From the NCBI RefSeq assembly GCF_002115785.1, contig NZ_JFJY01000008.1, forward strand, positions 157,133 through 221,132: a DNA stretch of 64,000 nt, given 5' to 3'. The translations under genes were made by a program, and so were the position numbers. Shown piece after piece: positions 52,310 to 63,514 of this stretch. The notes beneath the pieces were generated by a model, which saw only the letters and a list, made by a program, of their open reading frames with translations, was not told the origin of the DNA and did not search any database. This stretch comes from Thalassospira sp. MCCC 1A03138 (GTDB lineage Bacteria > Pseudomonadota > Alphaproteobacteria > Rhodospirillales > Thalassospiraceae). Each line of letters begins with the position of its first letter. Position 1 is the first letter of the stretch.

Positions 52310-52429
52310 TGTGTGAGACTCCTGTTTCCTGTTAACAAACCCTGCGGCAGATCCGGTAGGACGGGGCGCTGCAAAAGCGGGCCAGCAATACTGCCACCCC
52401 GCCAGCAAAAAAATGCCCTGCCCGGGAAA

Positions 52430-53074
52430 TTACCCCAGGATGGCTTCTATCTCGCGCGTAACTTCGTCGATTTCGGCCATCCCGTCAACTGTTTTCAGCT
52501 TACCGGCATTCTCATAGTAGGGAATGATCGGTGCTGTCTGCTTGTGATAAGCTTCCAGTCGCGATGTGACCGTCTCGGCATTGTCATCCGCACGGCGTTT
52601 GAATTCGGTGCTGCCACATACGTCGCAAACACCGTCCTGCTTGGGTTTCTGGAACTCGTCATGATATCCCTGCCCGCATTTCGCGCAGGTGTAGCGACCA
52701 ACGATACGTGCCACAAGGGCGGCATCATCAACCCGCAACTCGATCACATAATCAAGTGCCAGTCCCTTCGTTTCCAGCATCACATCCAGGGCATGTGCCT
52801 GGGCTGTGGTGCGTGGAAAACCGTCCAGGATGAAACCGTTCTTGGTATCATCCTGATCAAGTCGTTCGGAAATCAGACCGATCATCAGATCGTCGGAGAC
52901 GAGCTTGCCCGCATCCATGACTTCCTTTGCCTTCTGCCCCAGCTCGGTACCGGCTGCGACCGCTGCACGCAGCATGTCACCGGTCGAAAGCTGAATCATG
53001 CCGCGTCCCGTTTCAAGACGCTTTGCCTGGGTCCCTTTGCCAGCACCCGGAGGGCCAAGAAGGATAATGTTCAT
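52430..53074 (-). CDS. adk: Adenylate kinase
   Basis: Interconverts ATP plus AMP with two ADP, 214 residues. P-loop GPPGAGKGT (7-15), AMP site LSTGDMLRAAV, GFPRTTAQA, and a long lid. The lid carries a four-cysteine zinc site (TCAKCGQGY and GVCDVCGS), as in Gram-positive and many alphaproteobacterial enzymes. ATG 53074 gives the normal MNIILLGPPG start. It lies 37 bases downstream of secY. Confidence 0.97.
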   Translation of the reverse strand: MNIILLGPPGAGKGTQAKRLETGRGMIQLSTGDMLRAAVAAGTELGQKAKEVMDAGKLVSDDLMIGLISERLDQDDTKNGFILDGFPRTTAQAHALDVMLETKGLALDYVIELRVDDAALVARIVGRYTCAKCGQGYHDEFQKPKQDGVCDVCGSTEFKRRADDNAETVTSRLEAYHKQTAPIIPYYENAGKLKTVDGMAEIDEVTREIEAILG

Positions 53075-53111
53075 TGTTGTCCGTCCCCCTGATGGTCTTG
53101 GTGGCGCCGCC

Positions 53112-54458
53112 TTAGCGGCGGCGTCCACGCAATTTGGATTTCTTGATCAGGCCTTCATACTGGTGTGCCAGCATATGCGACTGGATCTGTGCTACGGTAT
53201 CCATGGTTACCGTGACAACGATCAGCAGGCTAGTCCCACCAAAGTAGAACGGCACCGACCATTCGGCGATCAGAAGCTCTGGCAGGATACAGACAAATGC
53301 CAGATACGCTGCACCGATGACCGTCAGGCGGGTCAGGATGAAATCCAGATAGTTGGCGGTATTCTTGCCCGGACGGATGCCCGGAATGAAGCCGCCATGC
53401 TTTTTCAGGTTGTCTGCCGTATCTTCCGGGTTGAAAACAACCGCGGTGTAGAAGAAGGCAAAGAAGACGATAAGCGCGATATACAGACCGATATAAAGCG
53501 GCTGGCCACGGCCAAGCAGTGCTGTCACGGTGCTGAGCCACGCAGGTGCATCCGCACCGGCAGTGAACTGTGCAACCGACAGCGGCATCAGTAGAAGCGA
53601 GCTTGCAAAGATCGGCGGAATAACGCCGGCCGTGTTGATCTTGAGCGGCAGATGCGAGCTCTGACCTTCCATGACCTTCATGCCGACCTGGCGTTTCGGG
53701 TACTGGATCAGAACACGGCGCTGCGCACGTTCCATGAACACGATGAAGGCAATGACGGCAATCGCCAGCACGATGATCGCAACGATCACCAGTGCCGAAA
53801 TCGCGCCGGTACGGCCAAGTTCAAGGGTGCCCGCAATCGCGGCCGGAAGGCCCGCAACAATACCGGTAAAGATGATAAGCGAGATGCCGTTACCGATACC
53901 ACGCTGGGTGATCTGTTCGCCCAGCCACATCAGGAACATGGTGCCGCCAACCAGGGTCACAACCGCAGTAAAGCGGAAGAACATGCCCGGATCATGAACC
54001 GCAGAGCCGGATGAACCGCTCATGCTTTCAAGACCAACGGCAATGCCCCATGCCTGGATCGTGGCGATCAGAACGGTCAGATAACGGGTATATTGATTAA
54101 TCTTTTTACGCCCCTGTTCGCCCTCTTTTTTCATAGCCTCAAGGCTTGGCGAAACAGTGGTCATCAGCTGAATGATGATCGAGGCAGAGATGTAAGGCAT
54201 GATGTTCAGCGCGAAGATGGTCATACGCCCAAGCGCACCACCAGCAAACATGTCGAACATGCCCAGGACGCCACCCGCGTTCTGCCGGAAAATGTCGGCA
54301 AGAATGGACGGGTCAACACCGGGAATCGGGATATATGTTCCCAGACGGTAAACTATAAGCGCTCCCAACGTGAACCAGATACGCTTTTTAAGCTCGGTAG
54401 CCTTAGAAAAAGACGACCAGTTCAGGTTCGCGGCAAGCTGCTCGGCGGCCGATGCCAT
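53112..54458 (-). CDS. secY: Preprotein translocase subunit SecY
   Basis: Central channel of the Sec translocon, 448 residues, ten helices. Marks include RIWFTLGALIVYRLGTYIPIPGVD in parts, the plug region after it, MPYISASIIIQLMT, GEQITQRGIGNGISLIIFTGI in parts, and the ribosome-contacting loop AQRRVLIQYPKRQVG. ATG 54458 preceded by GGGAGAT. Between rplO and adk, as expected for the end of the spc operon. Confidence 0.97.
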   Translation of the reverse strand: MASAAEQLAANLNWSSFSKATELKKRIWFTLGALIVYRLGTYIPIPGVDPSILADIFRQNAGGVLGMFDMFAGGALGRMTIFALNIMPYISASIIIQLMTTVSPSLEAMKKEGEQGRKKINQYTRYLTVLIATIQAWGIAVGLESMSGSSGSAVHDPGMFFRFTAVVTLVGGTMFLMWLGEQITQRGIGNGISLIIFTGIVAGLPAAIAGTLELGRTGAISALVIVAIIVLAIAVIAFIVFMERAQRRVLIQYPKRQVGMKVMEGQSSHLPLKINTAGVIPPIFASSLLLMPLSVAQFTAGADAPAWLSTVTALLGRGQPLYIGLYIALIVFFAFFYTAVVFNPEDTADNLKKHGGFIPGIRPGKNTANYLDFILTRLTVIGAAYLAFVCILPELLIAEWSVPFYFGGTSLLIVVTVTMDTVAQIQSHMLAHQYEGLIKKSKLRGRRR

Positions 54459-54539
54459 GCACTTATCTCCCAATAGGCTAAAACTGGAGGGTCCGGTCCC
54501 GTAATCTTGGGAACCGGACCCTCACGTAGTCATAGAGGC

Positions 54540-55025
54540 TTATTCTGCGGTTTCTGCTGCGGCAACCGGAGCAAGAACCTTGACCGAGCCACCAGCTTTC
54601 TCGACGGCTTCGATAGCCGACTTGGAAGCACCGGTGATTTCGATGTTCAGTTTCGCTTTCAGTTCGCCTTTAGCGAGCAGACGCAGACCGTCTTTCTGCG
54701 GACGGGCCAGGCCTTTTTCGACCAGAACTTCGATGGTGACATTCGCACCTTCTTCAAGAACACCGTTATCAACGGCGGTCTGAAGGGTACCAAGGTTCAC
54801 GACACCGAACAGTTTCCGGAACGGATTTTTAAAGCCGCGCTTCGGAAGACGACGGTAGATTGGCATCTGCCCGCCTTCGAAGCCATTGATCGCTACACCG
54901 GAACGGGACGTCTGACCCTTCTGACCTGCGCCAGAAGTTTTGCCTTTGCCCGAACCGATACCGCGACCGACGCGGGTGCGCGCCTTGCGGGCACCCGGGT
55001 TATCGGCAAGTTCGTTGAGTTTCAT
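54540..55025 (-). CDS. rplO: 50S ribosomal protein L15
   Basis: Large-subunit protein of 161 residues. [32 protein letters not shown] (in parts) and [17 protein letters not shown] are standard. The C-terminal part ends with a short acidic tail. Lies between rpmD and secY; ribosome site AGGTG precedes the ATG. Confidence 0.98.
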   Translation of the reverse strand: MKLNELADNPGARKARTRVGRGIGSGKGKTSGAGQKGQTSRSGVAINGFEGGQMPIYRRLPKRGFKNPFRKLFGVVNLGTLQTAVDNGVLEEGANVTIEVLVEKGLARPQKDGLRLLAKGELKAKLNIEITGASKSAIEAVEKAGGSVKVLAPVAAAETAE

Positions 55026-55055
55026 TAATCAACACCTTTTCGATCTGGGGGCCAA

Positions 55056-55250
55056 TCAGGCCTCGTCCACGCGGACGAGGTGCTTGACCTTGGCGATCAT
55101 ACCGCGAACAGCCGGAGTATCTTCCAGCTCACGAGTCCGGTGCAGTTTGTTCAGGCCAAGACCCACAAGGGTCTGGCGCTGATCAGCCGGACGTCCGATC
55201 GGCGAACCCGTCTGGGTAACGCGAACGGTCGCTTTTTTCTTAGCAGCCAT
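55056..55250 (-). CDS. rpmD: 50S ribosomal protein L30
   Basis: Small large-subunit protein of 64 residues: [31 protein letters not shown] in parts, then [19 protein letters not shown]. Six bases from rpsE upstream, 30 bases to rplO. Confidence 0.97.
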   Translation of the reverse strand: MAAKKKATVRVTQTGSPIGRPADQRQTLVGLGLNKLHRTRELEDTPAVRGMIAKVKHLVRVDEA

Positions 55251-55256
55251 ATCGAA

Positions 55257-55838
55257 TTACTCCTTTTCGAGAACGGCGGCCGCAGCCGAACCGCTATCGC
55301 GACGGGCAACGATCTCGCCAACCTTCAGGCCGCGTTTTGCAGCGACCTGACGCGGTGAAGCGCCGTTGACCAGAGCGTCAAGAGTTGCACGGATAACGTT
55401 GTGCGGGTTGTTCGAACCGGTGCATTTGGACACGACGTCCTGAACACCCATGGTTTCGAAAACTGCGCGCATCGCACCGCCAGCAATGATACCGGTACCA
55501 GCCGGAGCAGAGCGGAGAATAACCCGACCTGCACCAAAATGGCCCTGCACATCGTGGTGAAGGGTACGGCCTTCACGCAACGGAACGCGGATCATGTTGC
55601 GCTTGGCTGCTTCGGTAGCCTTGCGGATCGCTTCCGGAACTTCACGAGCTTTACCCGTACCGTATCCGACGCGACCGCGCTGGTCACCGACGACAACCAT
55701 TGCGGAGAAAGCAAAGCGACGGCCGCCCTTAACGACTTTCGCGACGCGGTTGATACCAACCAGCTTGTCGACGAGTTCGTTTTCTTCACGGGCTTTCGGC
55801 GCCTGCTGCTGCTGTTGTGTATTCTGATTACGTGCCAT
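55257..55838 (-). CDS. rpsE: 30S ribosomal protein S5
   Basis: Small-subunit protein of 193 residues important for decoding accuracy. [30 protein letters not shown] (in parts) is the N-terminal double-stranded RNA-binding domain, followed by [15 protein letters not shown] and the [13 protein letters not shown] helix. The N-terminus has a Gln-rich stretch and the C-terminus an Ala-rich extension. Confidence 0.98.
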   Translation of the reverse strand: MARNQNTQQQQQAPKAREENELVDKLVGINRVAKVVKGGRRFAFSAMVVVGDQRGRVGYGTGKAREVPEAIRKATEAAKRNMIRVPLREGRTLHHDVQGHFGAGRVILRSAPAGTGIIAGGAMRAVFETMGVQDVVSKCTGSNNPHNVIRATLDALVNGASPRQVAAKRGLKVGEIVARRDSGSAAAAVLEKE

Positions 55839-55849
55839 GGTCGTGCTCC

Positions 55850-56203
55850 TTAGAAGTCCAGACCGCCCTCACGGGCGGCATCGGCCAGAGCTTTCACCCG
55901 GCCATGGAACAAATACCCGCCACGATCAAATACGACCGTTTTCACACCAGCGGCAACGGCACGTTCGGCAATAGCTTTACCGACCAGCACAGCTGCTTCG
56001 GCATTGCTGCCTTTGCCACCGAGATCTTTCTCGGCCGACGAAGCGCAGACAAGAGTCTTGCCTGCCAGATCGTCGATAATCTGTGCATAGATATGCGCGT
56101 TGGAACGGTGCACGCTGAGGCGCGGGCGACCGGCCGCTTTCTGGCGGATCGCAAAACGAACGCGGCGTTTGCGGCGCTCGAAGAGGTTTCTCGCGTTTTT
56201 CAT
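55850..56203 (-). CDS. rplR: 50S ribosomal protein L18
   Basis: 5S rRNA-binding protein of 117 residues: [37 protein letters not shown] in parts, and the C-terminal [28 protein letters not shown] in parts. Gaps of 11 bases on both sides. Confidence 0.98.
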   Translation of the reverse strand: MKNARNLFERRKRRVRFAIRQKAAGRPRLSVHRSNAHIYAQIIDDLAGKTLVCASSAEKDLGGKGSNAEAAVLVGKAIAERAVAAGVKTVVFDRGGYLFHGRVKALADAAREGGLDF

Positions 56204-56214
56204 CGTGCCAGTCC

Positions 56215-56748
56215 TTACTTCTTCTTGCCTTCTTTGCGCAAGATATACTCGCCTTCGTAACGGACACCTTTGCCTTTGTAAGGCTCCGGACCGCGCCAGC
56301 CGCGTGCATTTGCAGCGAACTGACCAACGAGCTGTTTATCTGCGCCAGAGATGGCGATAAGGGTCGGCTTTTCTGCGACGACGTTAAGACCCGCGGGGAT
56401 CTCCATTTCCACGTCATGAGAGAAGCCAAGCTGCAGAACCAGTTTATTGCCCTGGACCTGCGCACGGTAACCAACACCGGTGATTTCCAGTTTCTTGGTG
56501 AAGCCGTCCGAAACCCCGGTTACGAGGTTTGCGATATTGGCGCGTGTGGTACCCCAAAGGGCACGGGCGCGCTTGGTATCGTTGGCCGGTTTCACGGTGA
56601 TCTGGTTGTCATCCTGTGAAACGGTTACGTCCGAGGTCAGCGGCAGACGAAGCTCACCGAGCTTGCCTTTTGCACTGATCTGTTCTTCGGTCAGGGTGAT
56701 GGTAACGCCGCTAGGCACGACCACCGGGTTTTTTCCTACTCGCGACAT
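56215..56748 (-). CDS. rplF: 50S ribosomal protein L6
   Basis: Large-subunit protein of 177 residues with two repeated domains. [18 protein letters not shown] at the start and the signature [25 protein letters not shown] near the end, in parts. Spacing to rpsH is 12 bases. Confidence 0.98.
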   Translation of the reverse strand: MSRVGKNPVVVPSGVTITLTEEQISAKGKLGELRLPLTSDVTVSQDDNQITVKPANDTKRARALWGTTRANIANLVTGVSDGFTKKLEITGVGYRAQVQGNKLVLQLGFSHDVEMEIPAGLNVVAEKPTLIAISGADKQLVGQFAANARGWRGPEPYKGKGVRYEGEYILRKEGKKK

Positions 56749-56760
56749 CGTTGGCCCTCC

Positions 56761-57159
56761 TTAGAATACCTTGCAGAGGATTTCGCCGCCGACATTCTGC
56801 TCGCGAGCCTCCTGATCCGACAGAACCCCTTTCGGAGTGGATAGGACTGCGATGCCCAGGCCGTTGTATACTTTCGGAAGATCTTTGATCTTCGAATACA
56901 CACGACGCCCCGGGGTCGAGACGCGGTCGATCTGCTTAATCACGCCTTCGCCCTCAAAATATTTGAGTTCGATGTTGATTTCGCTGACGCCCTTGCGAAT
57001 TTCATTAATGCTGTAACCGCGGATGTAACCTTCGCGCTGGAGAACATCCAGCACACCGGTACGCAGTTTTGAAGCCGGCGAAGCAACGCTGGATTTACCA
57101 ACGCGCTGACCGTTGCGGATACGCGTGAGCATATCGCCTACGGGATCAGTCATCGACAT
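56761..57159 (-). CDS. rpsH: 30S ribosomal protein S8
   Basis: 16S rRNA-binding protein of 132 residues and in E. coli the repressor of the spc operon. [17 protein letters not shown] and the C-terminal [27 protein letters not shown] in parts. ATG 57159; the second ATG two codons on is an alternative. No clear copy of the E. coli S8 target was searched for or found in the rplE region. Confidence 0.98.
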   Translation of the reverse strand: MSMTDPVGDMLTRIRNGQRVGKSSVASPASKLRTGVLDVLQREGYIRGYSINEIRKGVSEINIELKYFEGEGVIKQIDRVSTPGRRVYSKIKDLPKVYNGLGIAVLSTPKGVLSDQEAREQNVGGEILCKVF

Positions 57160-57171
57160 GTGATGTCCTCC

Positions 57172-57477
57172 TTACCAGCTCGACTTCACCATGCCCGGAA
57201 TCTGACCACGCGAAGCAAGTTCACGAAGCGCGATACGGGACAGGCGGAATTTGCGATAGACACCGCGCGGACGACCGGAAACCTGGCAGCGGATACGCTG
57301 ACGGATACGGGCCGAGTTACGCGGCAGCTGGGCGAGTTTGATCACGCACGCGATACGCTCTTCAGGAGAGGTCTCGCGATTGTTAATGACCGCTTTAAGG
57401 GCGGCACGCTTGGCAGCATGCTGCTTAGCCAGGCGCTCACGTTTAAGTTCGCGCTGAACGGCGCTTTTCTTGGCCAT
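57172..57477 (-). CDS. rpsN: 30S ribosomal protein S14
   Basis: Small-subunit protein of 101 residues, the long zinc-free form (no CxxC pair). [55 protein letters not shown] in parts is the conserved C-terminal half. Confidence 0.98.
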   Translation of the reverse strand: MAKKSAVQRELKRERLAKQHAAKRAALKAVINNRETSPEERIACVIKLAQLPRNSARIRQRIRCQVSGRPRGVYRKFRLSRIALRELASRGQIPGMVKSSW

Positions 57478-57491
57478 GGGCCAACCTCCAG

Positions 57492-58031
57492 TTAGTTTCC
57501 GAACGGAAGATCAAAGCCCTTGAGAAGGGCGAGAGCTTCGGCGTCGGACTTTGCCGTGGTGCAAATGATGATGTCCATCCCGCGGACCGAGTCGACTTTG
57601 TCGTACTCGACTTCAGGAAAGACGAACTGTTCCTTGAGGCCCATGGCAAAGTTGCCACGACCATCGAAGGATTTTTTGTTCAGGCCGCGGAAGTCACGAA
57701 CGCGCGGAAGCGCGACCGAAACCAGACGGTCCAAGAACTCGTACATACGGTCGCGACGCAGGGTCACTTTACAACCGATGTTCATGCCTTCACGAAGCTT
57801 GAAAGCCGCTACCGACTTTTTCGCCTTGGTGAAGATAGGCTTCTGACCGGTGATGGCAGCGAGATCGGCTGCGGCACCTTCCAGCTTTTTGCGATCCTGG
57901 GTGGCGTCGCCGACACCCATATTGATCACGATCTTCTCGAGGCGCGGAACCTCCATGGAGTTCTCGTAGGAGAACTCCTTCTGGAGTGCGTCACGCACCA
58001 CTTCTTTGTAATGTTCGCGCAGGCGCGTCAT
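57492..58031 (-). CDS. rplE: 50S ribosomal protein L5
   Basis: 5S rRNA-binding protein of 179 residues: [44 protein letters not shown] in parts, and the C-terminal [28 protein letters not shown] in parts. Follows rplX by 11 bases. Confidence 0.98.
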   Translation of the reverse strand: MTRLREHYKEVVRDALQKEFSYENSMEVPRLEKIVINMGVGDATQDRKKLEGAAADLAAITGQKPIFTKAKKSVAAFKLREGMNIGCKVTLRRDRMYEFLDRLVSVALPRVRDFRGLNKKSFDGRGNFAMGLKEQFVFPEVEYDKVDSVRGMDIIICTTAKSDAEALALLKGFDLPFGN

Positions 58032-58042
58032 TTTTCCGTCCC

Positions 58043-58360
58043 TCAGTTGTCGATGACTTCGCCGCTGAGCTTCGCTACGCGAACCTTGCGACCATCATCG
58101 AGGGTCTTGAAACCGACGCGGGTCGGCTTGTTTTCTTTCGGGTCGACAATCGCCACGTTGGAAACGTTGATTTTCGCTTCCTTCTCGACGATGCCGCCAG
58201 CATCAGCACCGGTCGGACGCTGGTGACGTTTCACCAGGTTGATGCCCGAAACCAGAACTTTGTTCTCGGTCGGGAAAGCGGCGATAACTTCGCCGGTTTT
58301 CCCTTTGTCTTTACCCGTAAGAACAATGACGCGATCACCCTTTTTAATCTTGGCAGCCAT
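58043..58360 (-). CDS. rplX: 50S ribosomal protein L24
   Basis: Assembly-initiating protein of 105 residues with a KOW motif at its start ([23 protein letters not shown] in parts) and [20 protein letters not shown]. Its ATG overlaps the rplN stop by one base (TAATG), so translation is coupled. Confidence 0.98.
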   Translation of the reverse strand: MAAKIKKGDRVIVLTGKDKGKTGEVIAAFPTENKVLVSGINLVKRHQRPTGADAGGIVEKEAKINVSNVAIVDPKENKPTRVGFKTLDDGRKVRVAKLSGEVIDN

Positions 58361-58728
58361 TACAGCACCTCCGGGGCAAGCGAAATGATCTTCATGTAAC
58401 CACGCGAACGGAGTTCACGGGTCACCGGGCCGAAAATACGCGTACCGATAGGCTCACCGTTCGCATTAATAAGAACGGCAGCATTACGGTCAAAGCGGAT
58501 CGCCGAACCATCGGAACGACGAATTTCCTTTGCGGTCCGAACGATGACAGCTTTGTGTACTGCACCCTTCTTAACACGACCGCGCGGAATGGCTTCCTTG
58601 ACGGAAACCACGATAACATCACCGACATTAGCGGTTTTGCGCTTCGAGCCGCCCAGCACCTTGATGCACTGAACACGGCGAGCGCCGCTATTATCGGCAA
58701 CGTCCAGATTGGACTGCATCTGGATCAT
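58360..58728 (-). CDS. rplN: 50S ribosomal protein L14
   Basis: Large-subunit protein of 122 residues: [28 protein letters not shown] in parts, then the [28 protein letters not shown] region and the C-terminal [19 protein letters not shown]. One-base overlap with rplX downstream. Confidence 0.98.
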   Translation of the reverse strand: MIQMQSNLDVADNSGARRVQCIKVLGGSKRKTANVGDVIVVSVKEAIPRGRVKKGAVHKAVIVRTAKEIRRSDGSAIRFDRNAAVLINANGEPIGTRIFGPVTRELRSRGYMKIISLAPEVL

Positions 58729-58762
58729 GGGTTTACCCCTTGACTATGGTTGGGCTGAGGAC

Positions 58763-58996
58763 TCACTCCTCGACCACTACTTCCCAAGACTTCAATTTCG
58801 AGATCGGCCGGCATTCGCGAATACGAACGACGTCACCCGTCTTGAAGCGGTTCTCTTCATCATGCGCGTGGAATTTCTTCGACTTGCGCACATACTTTTT
58901 ATACAGCGGGTGCATGACCTGGCGTTCCACACGGACCACCACAGTCTTGTCGTTTTTTGTCGAAACGACTGTCCCCTGCAATACACGCCTCGGCAT
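58763..58996 (-). CDS. rpsQ: 30S ribosomal protein S17
   Basis: Small-subunit protein of 77 residues: [47 protein letters not shown] in parts and [21 protein letters not shown]. Standard position between rpmC and rplN. Confidence 0.98.
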   Translation of the reverse strand: MPRRVLQGTVVSTKNDKTVVVRVERQVMHPLYKKYVRKSKKFHAHDEENRFKTGDVVRIRECRPISKLKSWEVVVEE

Positions 58997-59022
58997 GTGT
59001 CTTAACTCCTATGCGTGTCCAG

Positions 59023-59223
59023 TTAGGCCGCAGTAGCACCCTTCTCGTTTCCGAGAAGGGTTTTGATGCGGGCGATATCACGGCGGACCTTACGGACCTG
59101 CGCAGTGTTCTCGAACTGACCGGAAGCCTGCTGGAAACGCATATTGAACGATTCCTTACGCAGGTCGAGCAGCATCTGTTTTAGTTCATCAGCGCTTTTC
59201 GCGCGGAGATCAGCAATTTTCAT
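59023..59223 (-). CDS. rpmC: 50S ribosomal protein L29
   Basis: Helical protein of 66 residues near the exit tunnel: [30 protein letters not shown] in parts, then [17 protein letters not shown] 59223 is chosen over the GTG just before it. Ribosome site overlaps the rplP stop; 6 bases separate them. Confidence 0.97.
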   Translation of the reverse strand: MKIADLRAKSADELKQMLLDLRKESFNMRFQQASGQFENTAQVRKVRRDIARIKTLLGNEKGATAA

Positions 59224-59229
59224 CACTAA

Positions 59230-59649
59230 TTACTCCCCTTCACCAAGACGCGTGACAAACTTGGTCTTGATCGGCAATTTTGCCGCTGCGAGCTCGAAAG
59301 CCCGACGTGCAAGATCCAGCGGAACACCGTCAAGTTCAAACATAATCCGACCCGGTTTTACACGTGCCGCCCAATATTCGACCGAGCCTTTGCCTTTACC
59401 CTGACGGACTTCAGCAGGCTTCTGCGATACCGGGAGATCCGGGAAAACGCGGATCCACACACGGCCTTGACGGCGCATGTGGCGGGTGATCGCGCGGCGG
59501 GCCGCTTCGATCTGACGCGCCGTTATACGCTCCGGCTCCAAGGCTTTCAAGCCATAAGCGCCGAAATTAAGTTCCGTACCACCTTTGGCCTCACCTTTAA
59601 GGCGACCCTTGTGTGCTTTACGGAACTTTGTACGTTTTGGAGAAAGCAT
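59230..59649 (-). CDS. rplP: 50S ribosomal protein L16
   Basis: Large-subunit protein of 139 residues near the peptidyl transferase centre: [19 protein letters not shown], the [27 protein letters not shown] signature in parts, and [23 protein letters not shown] in parts. Confidence 0.98.
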   Translation of the reverse strand: MLSPKRTKFRKAHKGRLKGEAKGGTELNFGAYGLKALEPERITARQIEAARRAITRHMRRQGRVWIRVFPDLPVSQKPAEVRQGKGKGSVEYWAARVKPGRIMFELDGVPLDLARRAFELAAAKLPIKTKFVTRLGEGE

Positions 59650-59661
59650 CTCTCTATCTCC

Positions 59662-60348
59662 TTACTTACGACCTGAACCAGCCGACTCGAGCGCTTTACG
59701 CTCGGAAGCCAACGGATCGTGAGCCATGATTTCGCCCTTGAAGATCCAGACCTTCAGACCGCAAACACCATAGGTGGTGTGAGCTTCCGAAGTGCCATAA
59801 TCAACGTCCGCACGCAGGGTATGCAGCGGAACGCGACCTTCACGGTACCATTCGGTACGAGCGATTTCAGCACCACCAAGACGACCAGCAGCATTAATAC
59901 GAATGCCACCAGCACCGAGACGGATTGCGTTCTGAACCGAGCGCTTCATGGCGCGACGGAACGAAACACGGCGCTCAAGCTGCTGGGCGATGTTATCAGC
60001 GACCAGCTTGGCATCGATTTCCGGTTTACGGATTTCGATGATGTTAACCTGCACTTCCGACTTGGTCAGTTTCTGCAGATCATTCTTGAGCTTCTCGATG
60101 TCCTGGCCTTTTTTCCCGATCACAACACCCGGACGGGCAGAGTGGATCGAGATGCGGGCTTTTTTCGCCGGACGTTCGATAATCACCTTCGAAACACCCG
60201 CCTGTTTCAGACGGTCGAAGATGTATTTACGGATCGCCAGGTCTTCATGAAGAAGGCCAGCGAAATCGGCCTTGTTGGCGTACCAGCGGGAATCCCACGT
60301 GCGGTTGATGCCAACGCGTAAACCGATCGGATTTACTTTCTGACCCAT
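59662..60348 (-). CDS. rpsC: 30S ribosomal protein S3
   Basis: Small-subunit entry-channel protein of 228 residues with a KH domain ([33 protein letters not shown] in parts) and the C-terminal domain ending [14 protein letters not shown]. The ATG overlaps the rplV stop by one base, so the two are coupled. Confidence 0.98.
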   Translation of the reverse strand: MGQKVNPIGLRVGINRTWDSRWYANKADFAGLLHEDLAIRKYIFDRLKQAGVSKVIIERPAKKARISIHSARPGVVIGKKGQDIEKLKNDLQKLTKSEVQVNIIEIRKPEIDAKLVADNIAQQLERRVSFRRAMKRSVQNAIRLGAGGIRINAAGRLGGAEIARTEWYREGRVPLHTLRADVDYGTSEAHTTYGVCGLKVWIFKGEIMAHDPLASERKALESAGSGRK

Positions 60349-60728
60349 TACTCGGCCTCCTCACGTTCGCAGACGACGATGCGCATGTTGGAGAACGGCT
60401 TGATGATCTTGCCGACGCGACCGCGTGCGCGGGCCCGCCAACGTTTCATCACGAATGCCTTACCAACAGTCGCCTCTTTGATAAAGAGACGGTCAACATC
60501 GAGCTGGTGGTTGTTCTCGGCGTTAGCAATCGCCGATTCCAGCAGCTTTTTGACGTCCTGCGAAATGCGTTTGTTGGAGAAGGTGAGCTCTGCCAAAGCA
60601 GCCTCTGCCTTCATACCACGGATCGACTCGGCGACGAGGTTGAGCTTACGCGGGGAAATGCGTACTGCCCGGAGCGAAGCCGCAGCCTCGTTGTCCGCCA
60701 GCCGACGGATGTCAGCTTTTTTACCCAT
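60348..60728 (-). CDS. rplV: 50S ribosomal protein L22
   Basis: Tunnel protein of 126 residues: [28 protein letters not shown] in parts, the [24 protein letters not shown] stretch, then [18 protein letters not shown], the part that forms the tunnel loop. Two bases separate it from rpsS. Confidence 0.98.
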   Translation of the reverse strand: MGKKADIRRLADNEAAASLRAVRISPRKLNLVAESIRGMKAEAALAELTFSNKRISQDVKKLLESAIANAENNHQLDVDRLFIKEATVGKAFVMKRWRARARGRVGKIIKPFSNMRIVVCEREEAE

Positions 60729-60730
60729 CG

Positions 60731-61009
60731 TTACTTCCTCTTCGCCTTCTTGTCGGCCGCGTGACCATAGTAGGTACGGGTCGGCGAAAACTCACCGAAC
60801 TTATGACCGATCATATCTTCGTTCACAAGTACCGGCAGAAACTTCTGGCCATTGTAAACCCCAAAGGTGAGGCCTACGAATTGCGGCAAAATCGTCGAGC
60901 GCCGCGACCAGGTCTTAATTACCTCATTCCGGCCTGAAGCACGGACTGTTTCGGCTTTCTTAAGAAGGTATCCGTCTACAAACGGACCCTTCCAAACGGA
61001 ACGCGCCAT
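60731..61009 (-). CDS. rpsS: 30S ribosomal protein S19
   Basis: Small-subunit head protein of 92 residues: [63 protein letters not shown] in parts. Lies 16 bases after rplB. Confidence 0.98.
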   Translation of the reverse strand: MARSVWKGPFVDGYLLKKAETVRASGRNEVIKTWSRRSTILPQFVGLTFGVYNGQKFLPVLVNEDMIGHKFGEFSPTRTYYGHAADKKAKRK

Positions 61010-61025
61010 AGTCTAGCCTCCTCCG

Positions 61026-61853
61026 TTAGCTCTTATGACGACGGCGCATGATGAGCGCGTCAGTCTTTTTGTTCGAGCGGGTACGTTTGCCCTTGGTAGG
61101 CTTGCCCCACGGCGTAACCGGGTGACGACCACCCGAAGTGCGACCTTCACCACCACCATGCGGGTGATCGATCGGGTTCATGGCAACACCACGAACCGAA
61201 GGACGCTTGCCAAGCCAGCGATTGCGGCCTGCTTTACCAAGGTTTGTGTTCTGCTGGTCCTGGTTGGACACGGCACCGATGGTAGCCATGCATTCACCAC
61301 GAACCAAACGTACCTCACCGGAGGACAGCTTAAGCTGGGCGTAACCCTGGTCCTTGCCGACAAGCTGCACATAGGTGCCTGCCGAGCGTGCGATCTGACC
61401 ACCTTTACCGGCTTTCAGTTCGACGTTATGGACGATGGTACCGACCGGAATATTCTTCAGCGGTGCGGCATTACCCGGCTTAATGTCTACGCGTTCGGCT
61501 GCAACAATGTTGTCGCCGACAGCAAGACGCTGCGGTGCGAGGATGTAGGCCAACTCGTCATCGGAATAACGAACCAGGGCGATAAACGCCGTGCGGTTCG
61601 GATCATATTCCAGACGTTCGACCGTACCAACGACATCAAACTTGGTACGTTTGAAGTCGATAATGCGGTAACGACGCTTGTGACCACCACCAATACGGCG
61701 GGCGGTGATACGACCAGAGTTGTTACGGCCACCTTTCTTGCGAAGACCTTCGGTCAACGCTTTGATCGGCTTGCCCTTGTGGAGATCGGAACGATCGACA
61801 AGAACCAGCTGACGGCGACCAGGAGAGGTTGGTTTAAACTTCTTCAAAGCCAT
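61026..61853 (-). CDS. rplB: 50S ribosomal protein L2
   Basis: Large-subunit core protein of 275 residues: [30 protein letters not shown] in parts, and the universal [13 protein letters not shown] with its essential histidine, followed by [19 protein letters not shown]. Confidence 0.98.
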   Translation of the reverse strand: MALKKFKPTSPGRRQLVLVDRSDLHKGKPIKALTEGLRKKGGRNNSGRITARRIGGGHKRRYRIIDFKRTKFDVVGTVERLEYDPNRTAFIALVRYSDDELAYILAPQRLAVGDNIVAAERVDIKPGNAAPLKNIPVGTIVHNVELKAGKGGQIARSAGTYVQLVGKDQGYAQLKLSSGEVRLVRGECMATIGAVSNQDQQNTNLGKAGRNRWLGKRPSVRGVAMNPIDHPHGGGEGRTSGGRHPVTPWGKPTKGKRTRSNKKTDALIMRRRHKS

Positions 61854-61856
61854 GTC

Positions 61857-62159
61857 TTAGATTCCCGTCGTCACGTCGATGGACTGACCCTCTTCGAGGG
61901 TAACCATCGCTTTCTTGAAATCGCTCCGGCGACCGACAGTACCGCGAAAACGCTTGGTCTTGCCTTTTACCACAGAGGTATTGACCGCCTTGACCTTCAC
62001 CCCGAACAGACCTTCCACAGCAGCCTTGATCTCCGGCTTGGTGGCGTCGATCGCAACTTTGAACGCAACGGCGTTGTGTTCAGAAATCAGCGTCGACTTT
62101 TCAGTGATATGCGGGGCGCGGATGACTTCGTACATCCGCTCTTTGCTGATGATCGTCAT
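61857..62159 (-). CDS. rplW: 50S ribosomal protein L23
   Basis: Tunnel-exit protein of 100 residues that docks SRP and trigger factor: [50 protein letters not shown] in parts. Its ATG overlaps the rplD stop by four bases. Confidence 0.98.
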   Translation of the reverse strand: MTIISKERMYEVIRAPHITEKSTLISEHNAVAFKVAIDATKPEIKAAVEGLFGVKVKAVNTSVVKGKTKRFRGTVGRRSDFKKAMVTLEEGQSIDVTTGI

Positions 62160-62776
62160 TTGAGACGTGCCTCCAACGCTTCGACCGCACCCTTGGTCAG
62201 CACCAGGGTGTCACGGCGCAGGATGTCATAGACGTTAGCACCGATCTCTGGCAGCACATCAACCTGCGGGATGTTGCGCGCAGCGCGTGCAAAGCCCTCA
62301 TTGATCTGCGCACCGTCAATGATCAGTGCAGATTTCCAGCCGAGCTTAGCGAAAGCAGCGACCAGATTCTTGGTTTTGGCGTCCGAGAATTCCGCGGAGT
62401 CCAGAACGATAAGCTTACCGTCCTTTGCTTTGGCCGACAGAGCGGTTTTCAGCGCGAGCTTACGGAATTTCTTGGTCAGATCGTGCGAATGATCGCGAAC
62501 ACGCGGACCATGCGCTACACCACCACCACGGAACTGTACGGCTTTACGGGAACCGTGACGTGCACCGCCACTACCCTTCTGACGTACGAACTTTTTCGTG
62601 GTCGCAGAGATCTCGCTTTTTTCCTTTACCTTGTGGGTACCGGCGCGGCGTTTTGCCAACTGCCAGTTCACCATGCGGTGCAGGATGTCACGACGAACGT
62701 CCAGACCAAAGATCTCTTCTGCGAGATCGATGTTACCGGCCTTGGACGCGTCAAGTTTAAGAATGTCGAGCTTCAT
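62156..62776 (-). CDS. rplD: 50S ribosomal protein L4
   Basis: Large-subunit protein of 206 residues; in E. coli it also represses the S10 operon. [43 protein letters not shown] in parts is the tunnel loop, followed by [29 protein letters not shown] in parts. ATGA overlap with rplW. Confidence 0.98.
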   Translation of the reverse strand: MKLDILKLDASKAGNIDLAEEIFGLDVRRDILHRMVNWQLAKRRAGTHKVKEKSEISATTKKFVRQKGSGGARHGSRKAVQFRGGGVAHGPRVRDHSHDLTKKFRKLALKTALSAKAKDGKLIVLDSAEFSDAKTKNLVAAFAKLGWKSALIIDGAQINEGFARAARNIPQVDVLPEIGANVYDILRRDTLVLTKGAVEALEARLK

Positions 62777-62781
62777 GATGC

Positions 62782-63498
62782 TTATTCCTTATCCTCGGCG
62801 GCAGCTTCTTCAGCAGCCGGGGCAGCACCCTTTAGCGCGGCCGGGAACGGCAGACCTTCCGGTGCAGCACGTTTCACGGCATCCTTGACAAGGACATAAG
62901 CGCCGGCATGACCCGGGACAGCACCGTGAACCAGAACAAGACCCTTTGCTTCGTCGGTAGAGACGATTTTAAGGGACTGAACGGTTACGCGCGCCGCACC
63001 CATATGACCAGCCATCTTCTTACCTTTGAAGACGCGGCCCGGATCTTGGCACTGACCAGTGGAACCATGCGAACGGTGCGATACAGACACACCGTGCGAC
63101 GCACGCAGACCACCGAAGTTATGGCGCTTCATCGCACCGGCAAAACCTTTACCGATGGAGGTGCCGATGACGTCAACGTACTGGCCTTCAACAAAGTGGG
63201 TTGCCGAAAGTTCGGCACCGACTTCGATCAGCGCATCTTCGCTAACGCGGAATTCAGCAAGTTTGGCTTTCGGCTCAACCTTGGCTTTTGCAAAGTGACC
63301 GCGCATCGGCTTCGATACGTTTTTCACTTTTGCTTTGCCATAGCCAAGCTGAACAGCAACGTAACCGTCGGTGTCGCTGGTACGATTAGCAACGACCTGA
63401 AGGTTATCGACTTTCAGAACGGTGACAGGAAGGTGCACGCCTTCGTCCGTGAAGACGCGAGTCATGCCAACCTTCTGGGTAATAAGTCCACTACGCAT
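62782..63498 (-). CDS. rplC: 50S ribosomal protein L3
   Basis: Large-subunit assembly protein of 238 residues. It begins [20 protein letters not shown] and has [38 protein letters not shown] in parts, including the glutamine that is methylated by PrmB in other bacteria (STGQCQDP). The C-terminus has an Ala/Glu-rich tail. Confidence 0.98.
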   Translation of the reverse strand: MRSGLITQKVGMTRVFTDEGVHLPVTVLKVDNLQVVANRTSDTDGYVAVQLGYGKAKVKNVSKPMRGHFAKAKVEPKAKLAEFRVSEDALIEVGAELSATHFVEGQYVDVIGTSIGKGFAGAMKRHNFGGLRASHGVSVSHRSHGSTGQCQDPGRVFKGKKMAGHMGAARVTVQSLKIVSTDEAKGLVLVHGAVPGHAGAYVLVKDAVKRAAPEGLPFPAALKGAAPAAEEAAAEDKE

Positions 63499-63514
63499 TG
63501 CGGCTTACTCCCGA

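Noticed and set aside
52310..52429. Possible rpmJ (L36) gene or terminator between adk and rpsM
   Set aside because: No L36-like frame exists; a T7 run is present at 52411-52417 but with only a weak stem before it, so neither call is supported.
51569..53092. Open frame of 507 codons on the plus strand opposite rpsK, rpsM and adk
   Set aside because: Fully antisense to conserved genes; composition is that of a mirrored codon pattern.
61035..62231. Open frame of 398 codons on the plus strand opposite rplB and rplW
   Set aside because: It is antisense to two certain ribosomal genes, has no ribosome site and no family similarity; long shadows are common in high-GC coding DNA.
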